Source: Symsagittifera roscoffensis
Taxonomy: Eukaryota; Xenacoelomorpha; Acoela; Convolutidae
Assembly (NCBI RefSeq): GCF_963678635.1
Contig: NC_087070.1
Span: 24,415,419 to 24,479,418 of the forward strand
Length of the DNA: 64,000 nt
Direction: 5' to 3'
Below the pieces are notes generated by a model. It saw only the letters and a program-made list of their open reading frames with translations. It was not told the origin of the DNA and searched no databases. The position numbers and the translations under genes were made by a program. Positions 45,425-57,689 of the stretch are shown here, one piece after another; position 1 is the stretch's first letter; each line of letters starts with the position of its first letter.

Positions 45425-45859
45425 TGCTATTAGTGAGAAAATTATAGATAAAACCAAGATATAACATTGGGGATGTATATTGAATTCGCTCACTAGTTTC
45501 CAAGTTTGATAAGTTTTTGTTGTTTGATAACTGATTAAGTTCTTCTGACTCCGGCATTGTTTTGGTTGAGAGACTATAGTTGGTGAAAAACAAAATTGCA
45601 CTGGACTTTCCGAAACACCATTTTTTGGTTGAATATACGAGGTATTGTTTCTTGTGTTTTTTGTCTCTGCGCCTTGCAAGTACGTCTTTGCAAATGTCAG
45701 TGTCCAATAGAAGCAATATAGACATATGCAATCTGATTTTTCATCCGTCATAAACACTCGATAAAAGAAGACCGATAGAAATTTGGTCGAAAAAATATTG
45801 CCTCAAGCTTGCATGGTACGTGGCATTATCCATACTGCTCTTTTCAACAAACACCTTTT

Positions 45860-47230
45860 CGTGAAGGATAGCTCCGAAATTTGTTTTATCATTACGAGGC
45901 CAAACTGTTCGTTCTGTAAATTGTAAGCGGATGCCGCAATAGTCCAAAATCAGAATTGTCGAGGAATCCGCAACTTTGCTACTTTTCTTTGATTTTCTTC
46001 ACTGGTTTGGATTCCACAAACAAAACCAAAAACACTGTATCGCTCGAAATATCTCCAAAAATAGAAGTATTGCGGAATCAGCAACCGTATTTGCAGAATC
46101 CAGAAGAGTTTGTGAACTCCACAAACAAGCAATAAGACCTTTTTATAGTTAAATTGAGCTGTTGCGGATTCCGCAACTGTGACCGGAATCCGCAAAATGT
46201 AAGTGGAATCCGGATTTTGTTTGCGGATTCCGCTTACATATATGTTTACGTGATAGCAATTAAAAGTATATCTTTTAATTTCTAGGTGGTAACCAGAAAA
46301 ATTAATCCCAATTACTACACTAATCAACTACGGTTTGAAATACCGAACGTTTGGTCTGAATTCTTGGCAACCCAACTTCGATCTCAAATCTTGTCAACTT
46401 TGATCTCAACTTCGATCTCAATTCACGAGAATTGGAATTATCTAGATCATCTGTATTTGGGATTGATGGAATGCCAAATACTGACCAGTATTTGGGGTTT
46501 ATGCAATCCCAAAAACTGCCTTAAGTCGGCGACATGCTGTGCGTTGTGTTTCTAAACACTCTCAACCCAATGACTACAAATATTGAACTTCTTCGACGCT
46601 ATGCTTCCAAAATCAGTATTTGGGATTGACACAATCCCAAATACTGACCTAATTTGGCGATACACTGTGTGTTTTCTTTCCATACACTCTCAACCCAATG
46701 ACTACAAATATTGATTTAATTCGGCGTTATGCTTCCGAAATCAGTATATGGGATTGACGCAATCCCAAACACTGACCTAAATTGGCGATATGCTGTGTGC
46801 TCTATTTCCATACACTTTCAACCCAAATACTCCAAATATTGAATTCATTAAATTTATGTGTTGTGTTTCCAAAAGACTAAAAGGTGACATCCACCGACTT
46901 AGTTAACAAATGTTTTGAGGTTTGTTCGTGAATTCCGCTGACAATGGTTAAGCCCTTGCCTTTACGTTCGCATTACCATGGATAAAAATTCCAGCTCTAA
47001 ATTTTACTTGTTCATACGCAAGTTCACTAATTAACAAAATTCTGAATCCACTTACAGTTTGCAGAATCCGCTTACATTTGCGCTTCCGCTACATTGTTTT
47101 TACAAATTCCGCTTACATTTTGTGGAATTCACTTACAATTGCGGAATCCAGAACAGCTAGCTACATTCGCTTGTTGCGGAAGCCACGAAGCAACAAATGT
47201 GCCGACAAAACTTACGTTACAGGTATTTGA
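45860..47230. repeat. GCGGATTCCGC-rich repeat region
   Basis: The palindromic motif GCGGATTCCGC / GCGGAATCCGC, often next to TTACATTT or TGTAAGTGG, recurs around ten times between 45920-46240 and 47040-47180. The left edge (45891-45940) matches the inverted-repeat scrap at 12.23 kb. Between the two clusters lies the 129-bp tandem repeat listed below. Open frames here follow the repeats and are not convincing genes. Confidence 0.55.
46484..46870. repeat. Three tandem ~129-bp units, each with a hairpin
   Basis: Units start near 46484, 46614 and 46743. Each has an inverted repeat, best kept at 46614-46646: CAGTATTTGGGATTG, ACA, CAATCCCAAATACTG (15-bp arms, 3-nt loop). Then follow GGCGATA, a CTGTGTG block and CACTCTCAACCCAATGACTA. 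Confidence 0.8.
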
Positions 47231-47477
47231 ACTCGGAATCCACGGAAGTTTTTTCCTTTTGACAAGTCTCACAAAAAGCGACAAGGTGTTTCCTTTCAAG
47301 CAGTTTCTTTACTGAAAGTTCATCAATCGATAGATTTTAATGCAATTTCTTGATGTCTTCATGGGTGAGCCTTGTAGCATTCGGCTTCGGCTATCAGTTG
47401 TGGTCTGAATCTCATTGCTATAAAAACAGCAATACGGTAAATGATGCATTATGATACTGTCAATCTTTCAACTAGCT

Positions 47478-48464
47478 CCCCGGGCTGAGGTGCTCGACTC
47501 ATGATTTGACCGAAACGGTCGAACGATGTCCGTTTTCGAATTTTTCAGTCAAACGGTATCCGATTTCAATTTTTTGAATCGAACGATGTCGGTTTTTGAC
47601 TTTGTTCGACTATACCGGACATTGTTCGACTTTTTTCAATTTTGTTCGATTTTATCGCAAACTTTTCGCTTTTACCGAGAATTAGCTTTGCTCGTGCGGC
47701 GTCAAAGATTACTCTTTCAGTTTTTGTGGTAACTAATTTGTTGTTGCGCTAAAAAGGACTATTTCACATTGGGACTATGTGTTGGCCTTCTCGAGGCGGT
47801 CCTGTATTTGATCAATAAATATGTTGATCTAGCTAACTGCACATTAAAAATACATATATACTGGATGATTTTGCAATCTGCATATGTATAACGCTTATGC
47901 AAGCAAAAAATCCGACAACAATTCCATTACTTAAGCTTTGCGCGACCCATGTTGCGACTTTGCGCGACTCATGTTGCGACTTTGCGCGACCCAAATTAGC
48001 TATGTTGCGACTCTGCGCGACCCATGTTGCGACTTTGTGCGACTCATGATTCGACCGTGTGCGATTCATGATTCGACCATGTTCGACTTATGATTCGACC
48101 CTGTTCGACTCTCGACCCTGTTAGACTCATGATTCGACCCGGTTCGACCCATGATTTGACCCTGTTTGACTCATGATTCGACCCTGTTCGACCCATGATT
48201 CGACCCTGTTCCACTCATGAATTGACACTGTTCTACCCATGATTCGACCCTGTTCGACTCATGATTCGACCCTGTTCGACTCATGTTTCTACCCTGTTCG
48301 ACCCAAGATTCGACCCTGTTCGACTCTATCGACCCTGTTCGACTCATGATTCGATCGTGTTCTACTCATGATTCGACTATCTTTCGACTGTCTTAATTTG
48401 CGACAAAAATCGGACTCCTTTTGACCGTGTTGGTCGAATCATGAGTCGAACACCTCAGCCAGGG
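47478..48464. mobile_element. Short TIR element filled with TCGAC tandem repeats
   Basis: Left end CCCCGGGCTGAGGTGCTCGA continuing CTCATGATTTGACC; the right end is its inverse, GGTCGAATCATGAGTCGAAC continuing ACCTCAGCCAGGG. The arms are ~33 bp with few mismatches. Inside are a GGTCGAACGATGTCC-type stretch (47500-47670), a GCGCGACTCATGTTGCGACT repeat (47938-48060) and a 22-23-bp repeat ATTCGACCCTGTTCGACTCATG (48060-48400). No transposase is encoded. Target duplication is unclear. Confidence 0.7.
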
Positions 48465-50964
48465 TCTTTCCAATGTATTTCAACTTCTGAGCGTTGTCTC
48501 TATTCCTTGCTTATTATGCTTTAAGGACGTAAATGCCGGATGAACTTCCAAATATGTCAAAACAAATGTCTGCAAACTTCCTTTTAGGCTTCTTAATTTT
48601 GTGTCTCTTGACACTGTAGTTTCATAGATCACCTTCATGTAATTTTTTTCTGTGTTTGTGAGATTTGACTGCAGATTGAAAGTTTCTTTGAGTAATGAAT
48701 GTTTCAGTCGATTCACCGAAATTGCAACTACTAAAGCATTTTATCTCTGTGTTGAGCTTTTGCGCTCACCTCTTGATAGCTTCGTTTGATTGTAGATCAC
48801 AGATTATCGTTCATGTGAGAGAAACTCACAAAAAAAGCCTGATCAGAAGCATTGGTGGTCACTCTCATTTTTGGAACGTGCGCATAAGCATTGGCGTGAA
48901 AGCTTTTTCATACTTTTTATCATATGGGTGCTGGTTTTTGTGATTTGCTTGATAGACAGATCTGACAAACAAGATAGAATTCGACAGGCACAGTAAAAAG
49001 GACAATGGTTCCAGTCTAACATTGACAGAAAAACAACGAAAAAATTTATAAAATTCACAATTTTTTGGCAGAAACTTTTTCATAACATATTGTTTTATAA
49101 TAAGCCTGCTTGCTGGTTTTGTTTTCTCGAAATTAGAGTAGAACTTAGTAAGTTCAAACCGGTTTTTCTTGACACTTAGACAATTTTTTTTAAAAAAAAA
49201 CTAATGTCACTCGAATCAGCGCTGAAAAGGTTTTAAAATAATATATCACTCCACCCATAACGATGATAATTTGCGATAAATGTTCGTTAATGAAAAACTA
49301 AAAAGCCTGCTTGCTCACCTTATTTGCTCGAAATTAAACCAAAAACCAAAAGTTTCAAACAAATTTTTTTCAATACTGTTAAGATTTTTTCAAAATTTTT
49401 AAAGTCGTTCGATTCACGACTGAAAGAGCTTTAATATTATAAATCCCTACACCCATAACCATGATTATTGCCGGTAAAGTCCTTTTCGATGAACAGCGCA
49501 ATAAGCTTAATAAGCTTGCTTGTCCATCTTATTTGCGCGAAATTAGGCATTAATCAAAAATGTTATTTGAGTTTCTCTCAATGCTGGGAAAAAAGTGTTC
49601 ACGAATTTTTAATGGCGTTAGAAATACGATTGAAAGAGTTTCATTGTCATACATCATTCGAACTATTTCGGTGATTATTTGTTATTCCTGATTTTGCGTG
49701 AAAAACAAAAAAGGAAAAAAAATAAAACAGCCAAATACTAAATCTTCTCCCTATTTCAATGATCGGAACAACGGTTAAAACTCCTTGTTCTCCTTTGTGC
49801 TCCCAAACTATCCGATTATCAAGTTTTATCCAAAAAAGTTGACCATAGTTAAGCTTGAGCCAAAACTAACGGAAGTGGTGTGGAATTATCGGTAGTTTCG
49901 TTGCTGGTGGAGTTTTGTCTCGGAGTTGACCTTTTACAGCCATCCATCACACACCTTTTGAAATACTTTCATGTTGTTTTGGAGACAAGTAAGTTGTCCT
50001 GTGGGATCATCCTTTTTTAAAATTTCTTTCAAAGTCTTCTGGCAGCTTACTAGTTACGGAAATTTCTAGTCGGGGTAAGGGTAGTCTTTATTCAAACCCG
50101 GTTATTGAGAATAATTTTGGAATTAACACAAAATCTCGAGTCATGGTTTTTCGATGTGCCATCGAATTGTATTTCTTTTTTATACTACTCTGCTACGCAG
50201 AAAACAGATTCAGCCGCGCTACTTTTTTCCCTGGACTTTGTAACGGAAGTCAAAAAAACTTCAGTAGTCTAAGTATTTTATAATAGACTAGCAAAAAAAT
50301 CATCTTCCAGGGGTCCAAATTTTGCTCTGTTGGACTGCGCGCCTCTGCAAAGGATATTTTACATAGATTTAGAATTTTGTGTCAAATAGAAAAATCGCTG
50401 TTTCCTCGAAGTATAGTTTGTGCTCATCGTATCTGTTAGTGCTTGACCACTTACTTTTATAGTGGGTTTTCTAAACCTGTCTCTAATGGCATTTTTGCTT
50501 GCTAATCAACAAAATTGGCATTTTCGCAAGCGGCAGCCATATTGATGAAATTTGAAGCAAAAAACATGCCTACTTTAAGACAATTTGCAGACTTCTTTCT
50601 CTTCATCACTGAGAACTGATCTGCATCCGTTTTTTGATAAATCTCTCAGTCACTCTTCTGTTACCAATACTGTTGGTGGCTAAATAATGCCTGACTTTTT
50701 TCCAGTGGGTTCTTTTCTCCAACATGCCTGTGTTAGTTCTTTTCTCCAACAGTAACTAAAGCGAAAAGTCTCTTGATCTTAGAACTAAAGATAACTTATT
50801 TCATAAGATCCCGTTCTTCGAAATTGGAGATTTCTTGTAAAGTTTGACAATTTACACCATCCAGCTGCTTCACGAAGTATCTCAAACCAGCAGGGGTTGT
50901 CAAACTTTTCTTTATTTTGCATTGTCGATAGGTTTTTCACATCTTTGTTCTCTCGATTAAGCTT
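48465..50964. other. Non-coding DNA, nothing recognised
   Basis: Short scattered open frames on both strands without domains or convincing splice signals. A weakly repeated phrase near 49.09-49.14, 49.30-49.33 and 49.50-49.54 kb (AGCCTGCTTGCT ... TTGCTCGAAATTA; CCATAACGATGAT / CCATAACCATGAT) indicates an old ~200-bp tandem repeat. Confidence 0.45.
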
Positions 50965-51774
50965 CCCGGGTTGACCAAAACTTCTTATCATACAATTTCG
51001 ATACATGAGAAACATCTTGTCATACAATTCCATACAATTCCATATGTGAAAAGGGTATGATAGGTGTCTTTCCATAAACCAAAAAATTGATTTTTTTTTC
51101 GAATTTTAGTATCTGAAAAATTTTCGGTTGTGTTTGTAACCGAACGCAAGTGACAAAGACCAAAGCACCAACGGTATTTACATTGCATAGAAACCGGCCT
51201 GAATGGTCTTAGAGCTGCATTTCACAAATTTTGAATTTTGAATTTATCAGATATTGATCAAGGCATAAACAAACACACCATACAAAAGAAATAGAAGTTT
51301 TCGGCGTTTCTGAAAAAAAATTATTAAGCGAAAAGGAAAAAAAATTAACATTAGTGTATCCAGGACTACGTTATGCACACAAAAAATTAAATTTTGCATG
51401 CAATTTTTATTTTTGGAAAATGTTTGTTTGCGTAAAAAATTCAACTTGCTGTTAAAAAAAGAGTTAAATTTTTGGGGCAATTTCAAAATTACCTGGAAAA
51501 ATTTTTGTGTCACCATCAAAAAAAAATGCTAGTCACACAGTTTCCATATATGGGAATTGTATGATAAGCATTTTTTTCAAAAAACAAAAACCTCGGTTTT
51601 TTATCACCAGACTGCTTTATTAGAATGAAACTGCCGCAGAAATTACTTTAAATCTTTTTTAACCATTTTTCAAATTTGTATGAAAATTATATGACAAGCT
51701 TTTATCCACACATTTCACATTTCATGCATGGAATTGTATGACAAGCATTTTTGGTGTATGGAGGTCAACCCGGG
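50965..51774. mobile_element. CCCGGGTTGACC TIR element (MITE), complete copy
   Basis: 810 bp from CCCGGGTTGACC to GGTCAACCCGGG, perfect 12-bp ends. Subterminal CATACAATT(T/C)CATAT and ATGGAATTGTATGA(T/C)AAGC motifs recur several times, partly as inverted pairs. The interior contains CCAGGACTACGTTATGCACA. There is no coding capacity. Other copies are at 44940-45424 and 53624-54516, and a trace lies at 60720-60795. Confidence 0.75.
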
Positions 51775-53623
51775 TTAGTTCACTCTAGCAGAAGCTTAGT
51801 ACACATTTGCTGAATGCCTTGATTATAATCTCACTGAAGTTGTTTGGCAAAATAAAACTTCTCTACTCAATGACTGCTTGCAAACAAAGAGTTTTTAGCA
51901 GAAGATAGTCTTTTGAAGGTTTAAATTTTCGCTTTGTCTGCCTCGTTTCTATTCATAAAGTTCTTTTCCTTTATTTGATTTGGTCTGGAGACCACTTTGT
52001 GTATAAATGCAAAACAACTATGTTTAGATAATTTTTTGTGGAGACCGATGGAATTGGTATTTTGCCTTAGAGTTAGTCAAGTTAATTAGTTATGATTGGG
52101 AAAAAGCATACATAAAACTAGAATGCTTTGCTCCATTAAGGATATATCGAATTCTTTCACAGTTTCTTAATTTAAATAGTTTTTTTCTTAAAAAAACTTT
52201 CGACATATTAAGCATCAGTGTTATGATAAGGATTAATAAAAACCTGAGATGCCATTCAAAGGTTGCTCAAACGTAAACTGTTAATAGAGATGGACAGCCA
52301 AAAAATCTAGAGTCAGGTCACAGCTTCAACAGAGCATGTATTTATGTTTAGTTTTCCTCGCTAAGTTTCAATTAAGAGTTTCGATTTTTCTTGTCATCGC
52401 ACTACTAACAACTTTAGCGTTCAGCTGACCAAAAAATCTATTTATGATGAAACAAAACAGAAAAAAAATATATTATATTTTTTGTTTTCATTTAATTAGC
52501 TCAAGGCTGTCATTTTTATAATATTGTCGCCGTTGGTCCCCGATTGATAAAACTGTAGACGCTTTTAGGTCAAATTTTGCTCTGCTTATTAATTTTTTCA
52601 ACCAATTATTTGATGATGCAGTCACGTCCAAGTGCTCAAATAGATAGCTTATCAAAAAATACAGTCTCAAGTTTGATTAGATTTCAAGTATACGATTGGC
52701 AATCACGAGGAAGGCATCACAAAACAACGATTGAAACTTGATGCGGGAAGGCACTTGTTATCGGAAAAAATTATCAGTAAAATTTTTTTTAAATTTTTGT
52801 TCTGAAAATACGACGTCTCGAATCAACTGTTGGCCCGTTTCAACGCAAACATTTTATTGTACTTTTTTCAAAATTTAAACCCTTTTTTTGGTGAAAAATT
52901 TTCAAAAAAAGCCCAAAAGCGCTTTTTTGGCATGTTGTTTTTTCAACATTTCATCTGCCCCACAGAACGTTTGGCCAAAATATGGTCTTGATATTGAGTT
53001 GCGAGAGCCCAGAAGTTTATTTGAAAATTTGAGAATAAAAAGTCAACATAACTAACCGTCAATTTTTTTAAACAAAAGCCCTAAAAAACCTGCAGGCTAA
53101 ATGGCAAAAATATATCCGATACACTGTTTTTTCGAGTTCCAATATATCAGCTAAATAGTTCCAATAAATCAGCTGAATTCTCTAAGTTCCCTGCTGATAA
53201 CTGACCCTATCAATTTGATCAAGCGTTTGCATTTGAAAAATTGACATAAACCAAAGAGGTCCCAGCAAATTGCTGTGCGCCATCAATAAAGTGTAGGACA
53301 GATTGCATATCAATTAGAGCTACGCATGTTTTAGTTCTACTCGCCACCAGTAATTCAAACAAAGAGTTCCCGGAACTTAATCACATGATAAATTGCTTTC
53401 GTACGGTCCCATTTTCTGCATTGGCATTGTTTACACTTTGAAAACTCACACTATCTAGCACCTTCACGAAGTATCTGATGCGAGTCGTTCTTAATCTTTC
53501 CTCGTTTCTAAATAACCGAAAAGGGTTTTGCTTTTTCAGCAACTATCATTTCTTCTCTCGTTCTGCAGAGCCGTATCTTCGAACCACATTGCAATGATAA
53601 TGATGAGTCTCGGAAGTTGCCTT
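51775..53623. other. Non-coding AT-rich DNA
   Basis: No gene recognised. Near its end, CTTCACGAAGTATCTGATG (about 53460) resembles CTTCACGAAGTATCTCAAA (about 50870), which precedes the complete MITE, so some flanking sequence may have been duplicated with the element. Confidence 0.4.
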
Positions 53624-54516
53624 CCCGGATTGACCAAAACTTCTTATCACACAATTTCCATATATGAAAAACTTCTTACTATACAATTATATACAATGCC
53701 TTACGTACAGAAAATTGTATGAAATCTCTATGATAAACATTTTTCCTATGAAATTTGTATGACAAGTGTTTTTCCATGAACCAAAAATTTGATTTTTTTT
53801 CCATTTAAATTTAAGAAAGTTTTGGGTTGTGTTTGTGAACGAACGCAAGTGACAAAGACCTTGGTTTACTCAAAACACCAAAGGCTGGACGTTTTTGCAC
53901 TTACAATGCATGCAAACCGACCTGAATTGTCTTAAAGCTATCTTTCACAAAAGATATAAGGAAGGTAACAAAATTTTAAATTTTGGCAAAATTTTTCAAA
54001 GATGATAATTTTCAAAGTTTGAGTTTTTAATAGTTCATGGATTGATATAGGCAAACATAAACATGCCATACAAAATAAGGAGGCGTTTTGAGATTTTTTC
54101 AAAAAAGTATCCAGAGAAACTGAAAAAAAAAACAACTTTTGTGTATCCAGAAAATTAAATTTTGCATGCAAAAAAAATTTGGAAAAAATTTGTGTGTGTA
54201 AAAACTCGTTTTACGGTTGAAAAAAAAATAAAAAACTTTTTTTGGAGCAAAACTTTGTTTCGCCATCAAAAACAATCTATTCATACAACTTCCATATATG
54301 GTAATTGTATGATAACAATCTTTTTTCAAAAAACAAACTGTTCGGTTTCTTCCTCACCAGACTGTTTCGTTCGAATCAAAAACCGCAGAAACTAGGTAAT
54401 ATTTTTTTCAACCTTTTTATGAAAATATATTAAAATTGTATGATAAACAGTTTTCCATACACTTGATGTATGGAATTGTATGATAACCATTTTTGGTGTA
54501 TGGAGGTCAACCCAGG
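53624..54516. mobile_element. CCCGGGTTGACC TIR element (MITE), 893-bp copy
   Basis: Left end CCCGGATTGACCAAAACTTC, right end GTATGGAGGTCAACCCAGG; each terminal repeat has one change from the perfect version. Same internal order as at 50965. It ends within ~15 bp of the first BEL-derived tandem unit. Confidence 0.7.
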
Positions 54517-55060
54517 TTAACAATAGCGTAAAAGCTGATTGAAAAGCGATAACTGATTATATCTTCTAAGCTTGAAATTGACCTTTACACAGAGATATAT
54601 CAACAACGACGTAGTTTTTGTATATGGCTAGAAGCTTATAGCTTAAAAAATCAAAATAAACTCTGGCCTGCTTTTGACAAATTCCAGTTTATCTTACCCT
54701 GCAAAAAAAACCATAACTATATCTGTACTCAACAAAACGCTAATTATAGAAAACGAACAAGTTGATTTGATTATAAATTAGTTGGTTGCACTTTTTTGTA
54801 ATTCAGTTTTGCATTTTTTCCCAGTTTTGCAGTTTTGTATTTGCCTTGTTTTGGTTTTCAATTTTTTTGCCGGAGTTTTCCTGATTGAATATGAAAATTT
54901 GAAGTCATCTAAGATGGTTGTCAGTTATCAAATTGGCATATAACACTCGACCTCATTTTGCAGTTGCAAACGAAATTAGGGTGGTTTCTATTTATAAATC
55001 TTAAAACGCTGGCTTAACGGTCATGTAAATGTCAGTTGAAGTTATCGGCTATGGCTGTCG

Positions 55061-55410
55061 GCGGCAAGGCTGGTTTAGGATGAGGCTCTCCTTGTCGTGA
55101 ATTTTCGTTTGCTGGTTCATTGCAAGAGTCAAGACTAACAGGCGCTAGTCTAGTGGCTGGTTTTGACACAGGTTTGTCTCTTGTTTTGAGGGTGTAAACG
55201 CCATCTGGTCACCATCGGTTGATTTCTCTCCTGTAATCCGTCCAATTGGCCAGAGTCCTCGTGGCATTATATTCTGAAAAATCCAAACAATTTTTCATAT
55301 TTTGAAAGGCGGCGTCTTCTTTGTCCATCGGTGTCGTGGCAGTAGTGTTGATATAAACTCCTTTATCAGGCTTTTCCAAATATGAGTTGCGAGTTGTTGG
55401 GCCAATTTCC
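55061..55410 (-). pseudogene. BEL/Pao pol 3' fragment, unit 1
   Basis: The frame from the ATG at 55412 (MEIGPTTRNSYLEK) is a shadow; the pol frame is read as ...LIKEFIPT.. and is broken by a short deletion in the QNIGK region (QNMKNCLDF in the other frame). The distal part (RLAPVSLDSCNEP) is preserved. Confidence 0.5.
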
Positions 55411-56032
55411 ATTGTCGACTCGGGTTAACAATGGTCAATTCGGGTTAACAATAGCGTAAAAGCTGATTGAAAAGCGATATCTGATTAGTTAAAACTGAAA
55501 ACTATTATCTTCTAAGCTTGAATTTGACCTTTACAAAGAGATATATCAAACAACGACGTAGTTTTTGTATATGGCTAGAAGCTTTTAGCTTAAAAAATCA
55601 AAATAAACTCTGGCCTGGTTTTGACAAATTCTGGTTTATCTTACCCTGCAAAAAATAACCATAACTATATCCGTACACAGCAAAACGCTAATTGTAGAAA
55701 ACGCACACGTTGATTTGATTATAAATTAGTTGATTGCACTTTTTTGTAATTCAATTTTGCATTTTTTTTCCACTGTGTATTTGCCCTGTTTTGGTTTTCA
55801 ATTTTTTTTGCCGGAGTTTTCCTGATTGAATATGAAAACTTGAAATCATCTAAGATGGTTGTCAATTATCAAATTGGCATATAACACTCGACCTCATTTT
55901 GCAGTTGCAAAAGAAATTAGGATGGTTCCTATTTATAAAACTTAAAACGCTGGCTTAACGGTCATGTAAATGTCAGTTGAAGTTATCGGCTATGGCTGTC
56001 GGCGGCAAGGCTGGTTTAGGATGAGGCTCTCC

Positions 56033-56356
56033 TTATCGTGAAATTTCGTTTGCTGGTTCATTGCAAAAGTCAAGACTAACAGGCGCTAGTCTAATGGCTG
56101 GTTCTAACACAGGTTTGTCTCTTGTTTTGACGGTGTAAACGCGGGTCTGGTCACCATCGGTTGATTTGTCTCCTGTAATCCGTCCAATTGGCCAGCGTCC
56201 TCGTGGCATTGTATCCTGAAAAATCCAAACAATTTTTCCTATATTTTGAAAGGCGGCGTCTTCTTTGTCCATCGGTGTCGTGGCAGTAGTGTTGGTATAA
56301 ACTCCTTTATCAGGCGTTTCCAAATATGGGTTGCGAGTTGTTGGGCCAATTTCCAT
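56033..56356 (-). pseudogene. BEL/Pao pol 3' fragment, unit 2
   Basis: Open for 107 codons. It contains GKIVWIFQDTMPRGRWPIGR, GDQTRVYTVKTRDKPV and RLAPVSLDFCNEPANEIS, among the best preserved. The upstream helix (KLAQQLATHIWKRLIKEF) is in the neighbouring frame, so at least one frameshift separates them. Confidence 0.6.
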
Positions 56357-56572
56357 TGTCGACTCGGGTTAACAATGGTCAATTCGGGATAACAATAGCG
56401 TAAAAGCGATAACAGATTACATCTTGTAAGCTTGAACTTGACCTTTACACAGAGATATATCAACAACGACGTAGTTTTTGTATATGGCTAGAAGCTTATA
56501 GCTTAAAAAATTAAAATAAACTCTGGCCTGGTTTTGACAAATTCCAGTTTATCTTACCCTGCAAAAAAAACC

Positions 56573-56619
56573 ATAACTATATCTGTACTCAGCAAAACGC
56601 TGAGTACAGATATAGTTAT
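56573..56619. repeat. Perfect hairpin unique to array unit 3
   Basis: 21-bp arms ATAACTATATCTGTACTCAGC and exact complement around AAAAC. The other units have only the left arm, followed by CAAAACGCTAGTTATAG. The hairpin replaces ~110 bp present in them. Confidence 0.85.
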
Positions 56620-56791
56620 CAGTTACAATCAGGAGTTTTCCTGATTGAATATGAAAATTTGAAGTCATCTAAGATGGTTGTCAGTTATCAAATTGGCATA
56701 TAACACTCGACCTCATTTTGCAGTTGCAAACGAAATTAGGGTGGTTCCTATTTATAAATCTTAAAACGCTGGCTTAACGGTCATGTAAATG

Positions 56792-57187
56792 TCAGTTGAA
56801 GTTATCGGCTATGGCTGTCGGCGGCAAGGCTGGTTTAGGATGAGGCTCTCCTTGTCGTGAATTTTCGTTTGCTGGTTCATTGCAAAAGTCAAGACTAACA
56901 GGCGCTAGTCTAATGGCTGGTTTTGACACAGGTTTGTTTCTTGTTTTGACGGTGTAAACGCGGGTCTGGTCACCATCGGTTGATTTGTCTCCTGTAATCC
57001 GTCCAATTGGCCAGAGTCCTCGTGGCATTGTATCCTGAAAAATCCAAACAATTTTTCCTATATTTTGAAAGGCGGCGTCTTCTTTGTCCATCGGTGTCGT
57101 GGCAGTAGTGTTGGTATAAACTTCTTTATCAGGCGTTGCGAGTTGTTGGGCCAATTTCCATTGTCGACTCGGGTTCACAATGGTCAA
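56792..57187 (-). pseudogene. BEL/Pao pol 3' fragment, unit 3 (longest open frame)
   Basis: 131 codons open, from the MTIVNPSRQWKLAQQ junction to PHPKPALPPTAIADNFN. A short deletion removes the HIWKRLIKEF helix (LATPDKEVYTN instead). The part MPRGLWPIGRITGDKSTDG keeps the family signature. MTIVNP is read from the terminal-repeat-like junction, not from pol. Confidence 0.6.
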
Positions 57188-57689
57188 ATCGGGTCAACAA
57201 TAGCGTAAAAGCTGATTGAAAAGCGATAACTGATTATATCTTCTAAGCTTGAACTTGACCTTTACACAGAGATATATCAACAACGACGTAGTTTTTGTAT
57301 ATGGCTAGAAGCTTATAGCTTAAAAAATCAAAATAAACTCTGGCCTGGTTTTGACAAATTCCAGTTTATCTTACCCTGTAAAAAAACCAAAACTATATCT
57401 GTACTCAGCAAAACGCTAGTTATAGAAAACGAACAAGTTGATTTGATTATAAATTAGTTGGTTGCACTTTTTTGTAATTCAATTTTGCATTTTTTCCCAC
57501 TGTGTATTTGCCTTGTTTTGGTTTTCAATTTTTTTGCCGGAGTTTTCCTGATTGAATATGAAAATCTGAAGTCATCTAAGATGGTTGTCAGTTATCAAAT
57601 TGGCATATAACACTCGACCTCATTTTGCAGTTGCAAACGAAATTAGGGTGGTTCCTATTTATAAATCTTAAAACGCTGGCTTAACGGTC

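Noticed and set aside
45950-46327. 125-codon minus-strand frame
   Set aside because: Built over the GCGGATTCCGC-rich repeat; words such as VAESA are translations of that repeat.
55209-55412. MEIGPTTRN... frames repeated through the BEL array as a separate gene family
   Set aside because: They are the alternative frame of the helix RQWKLAQQLATHIWKR...; the retrotransposon frame explains the conservation.
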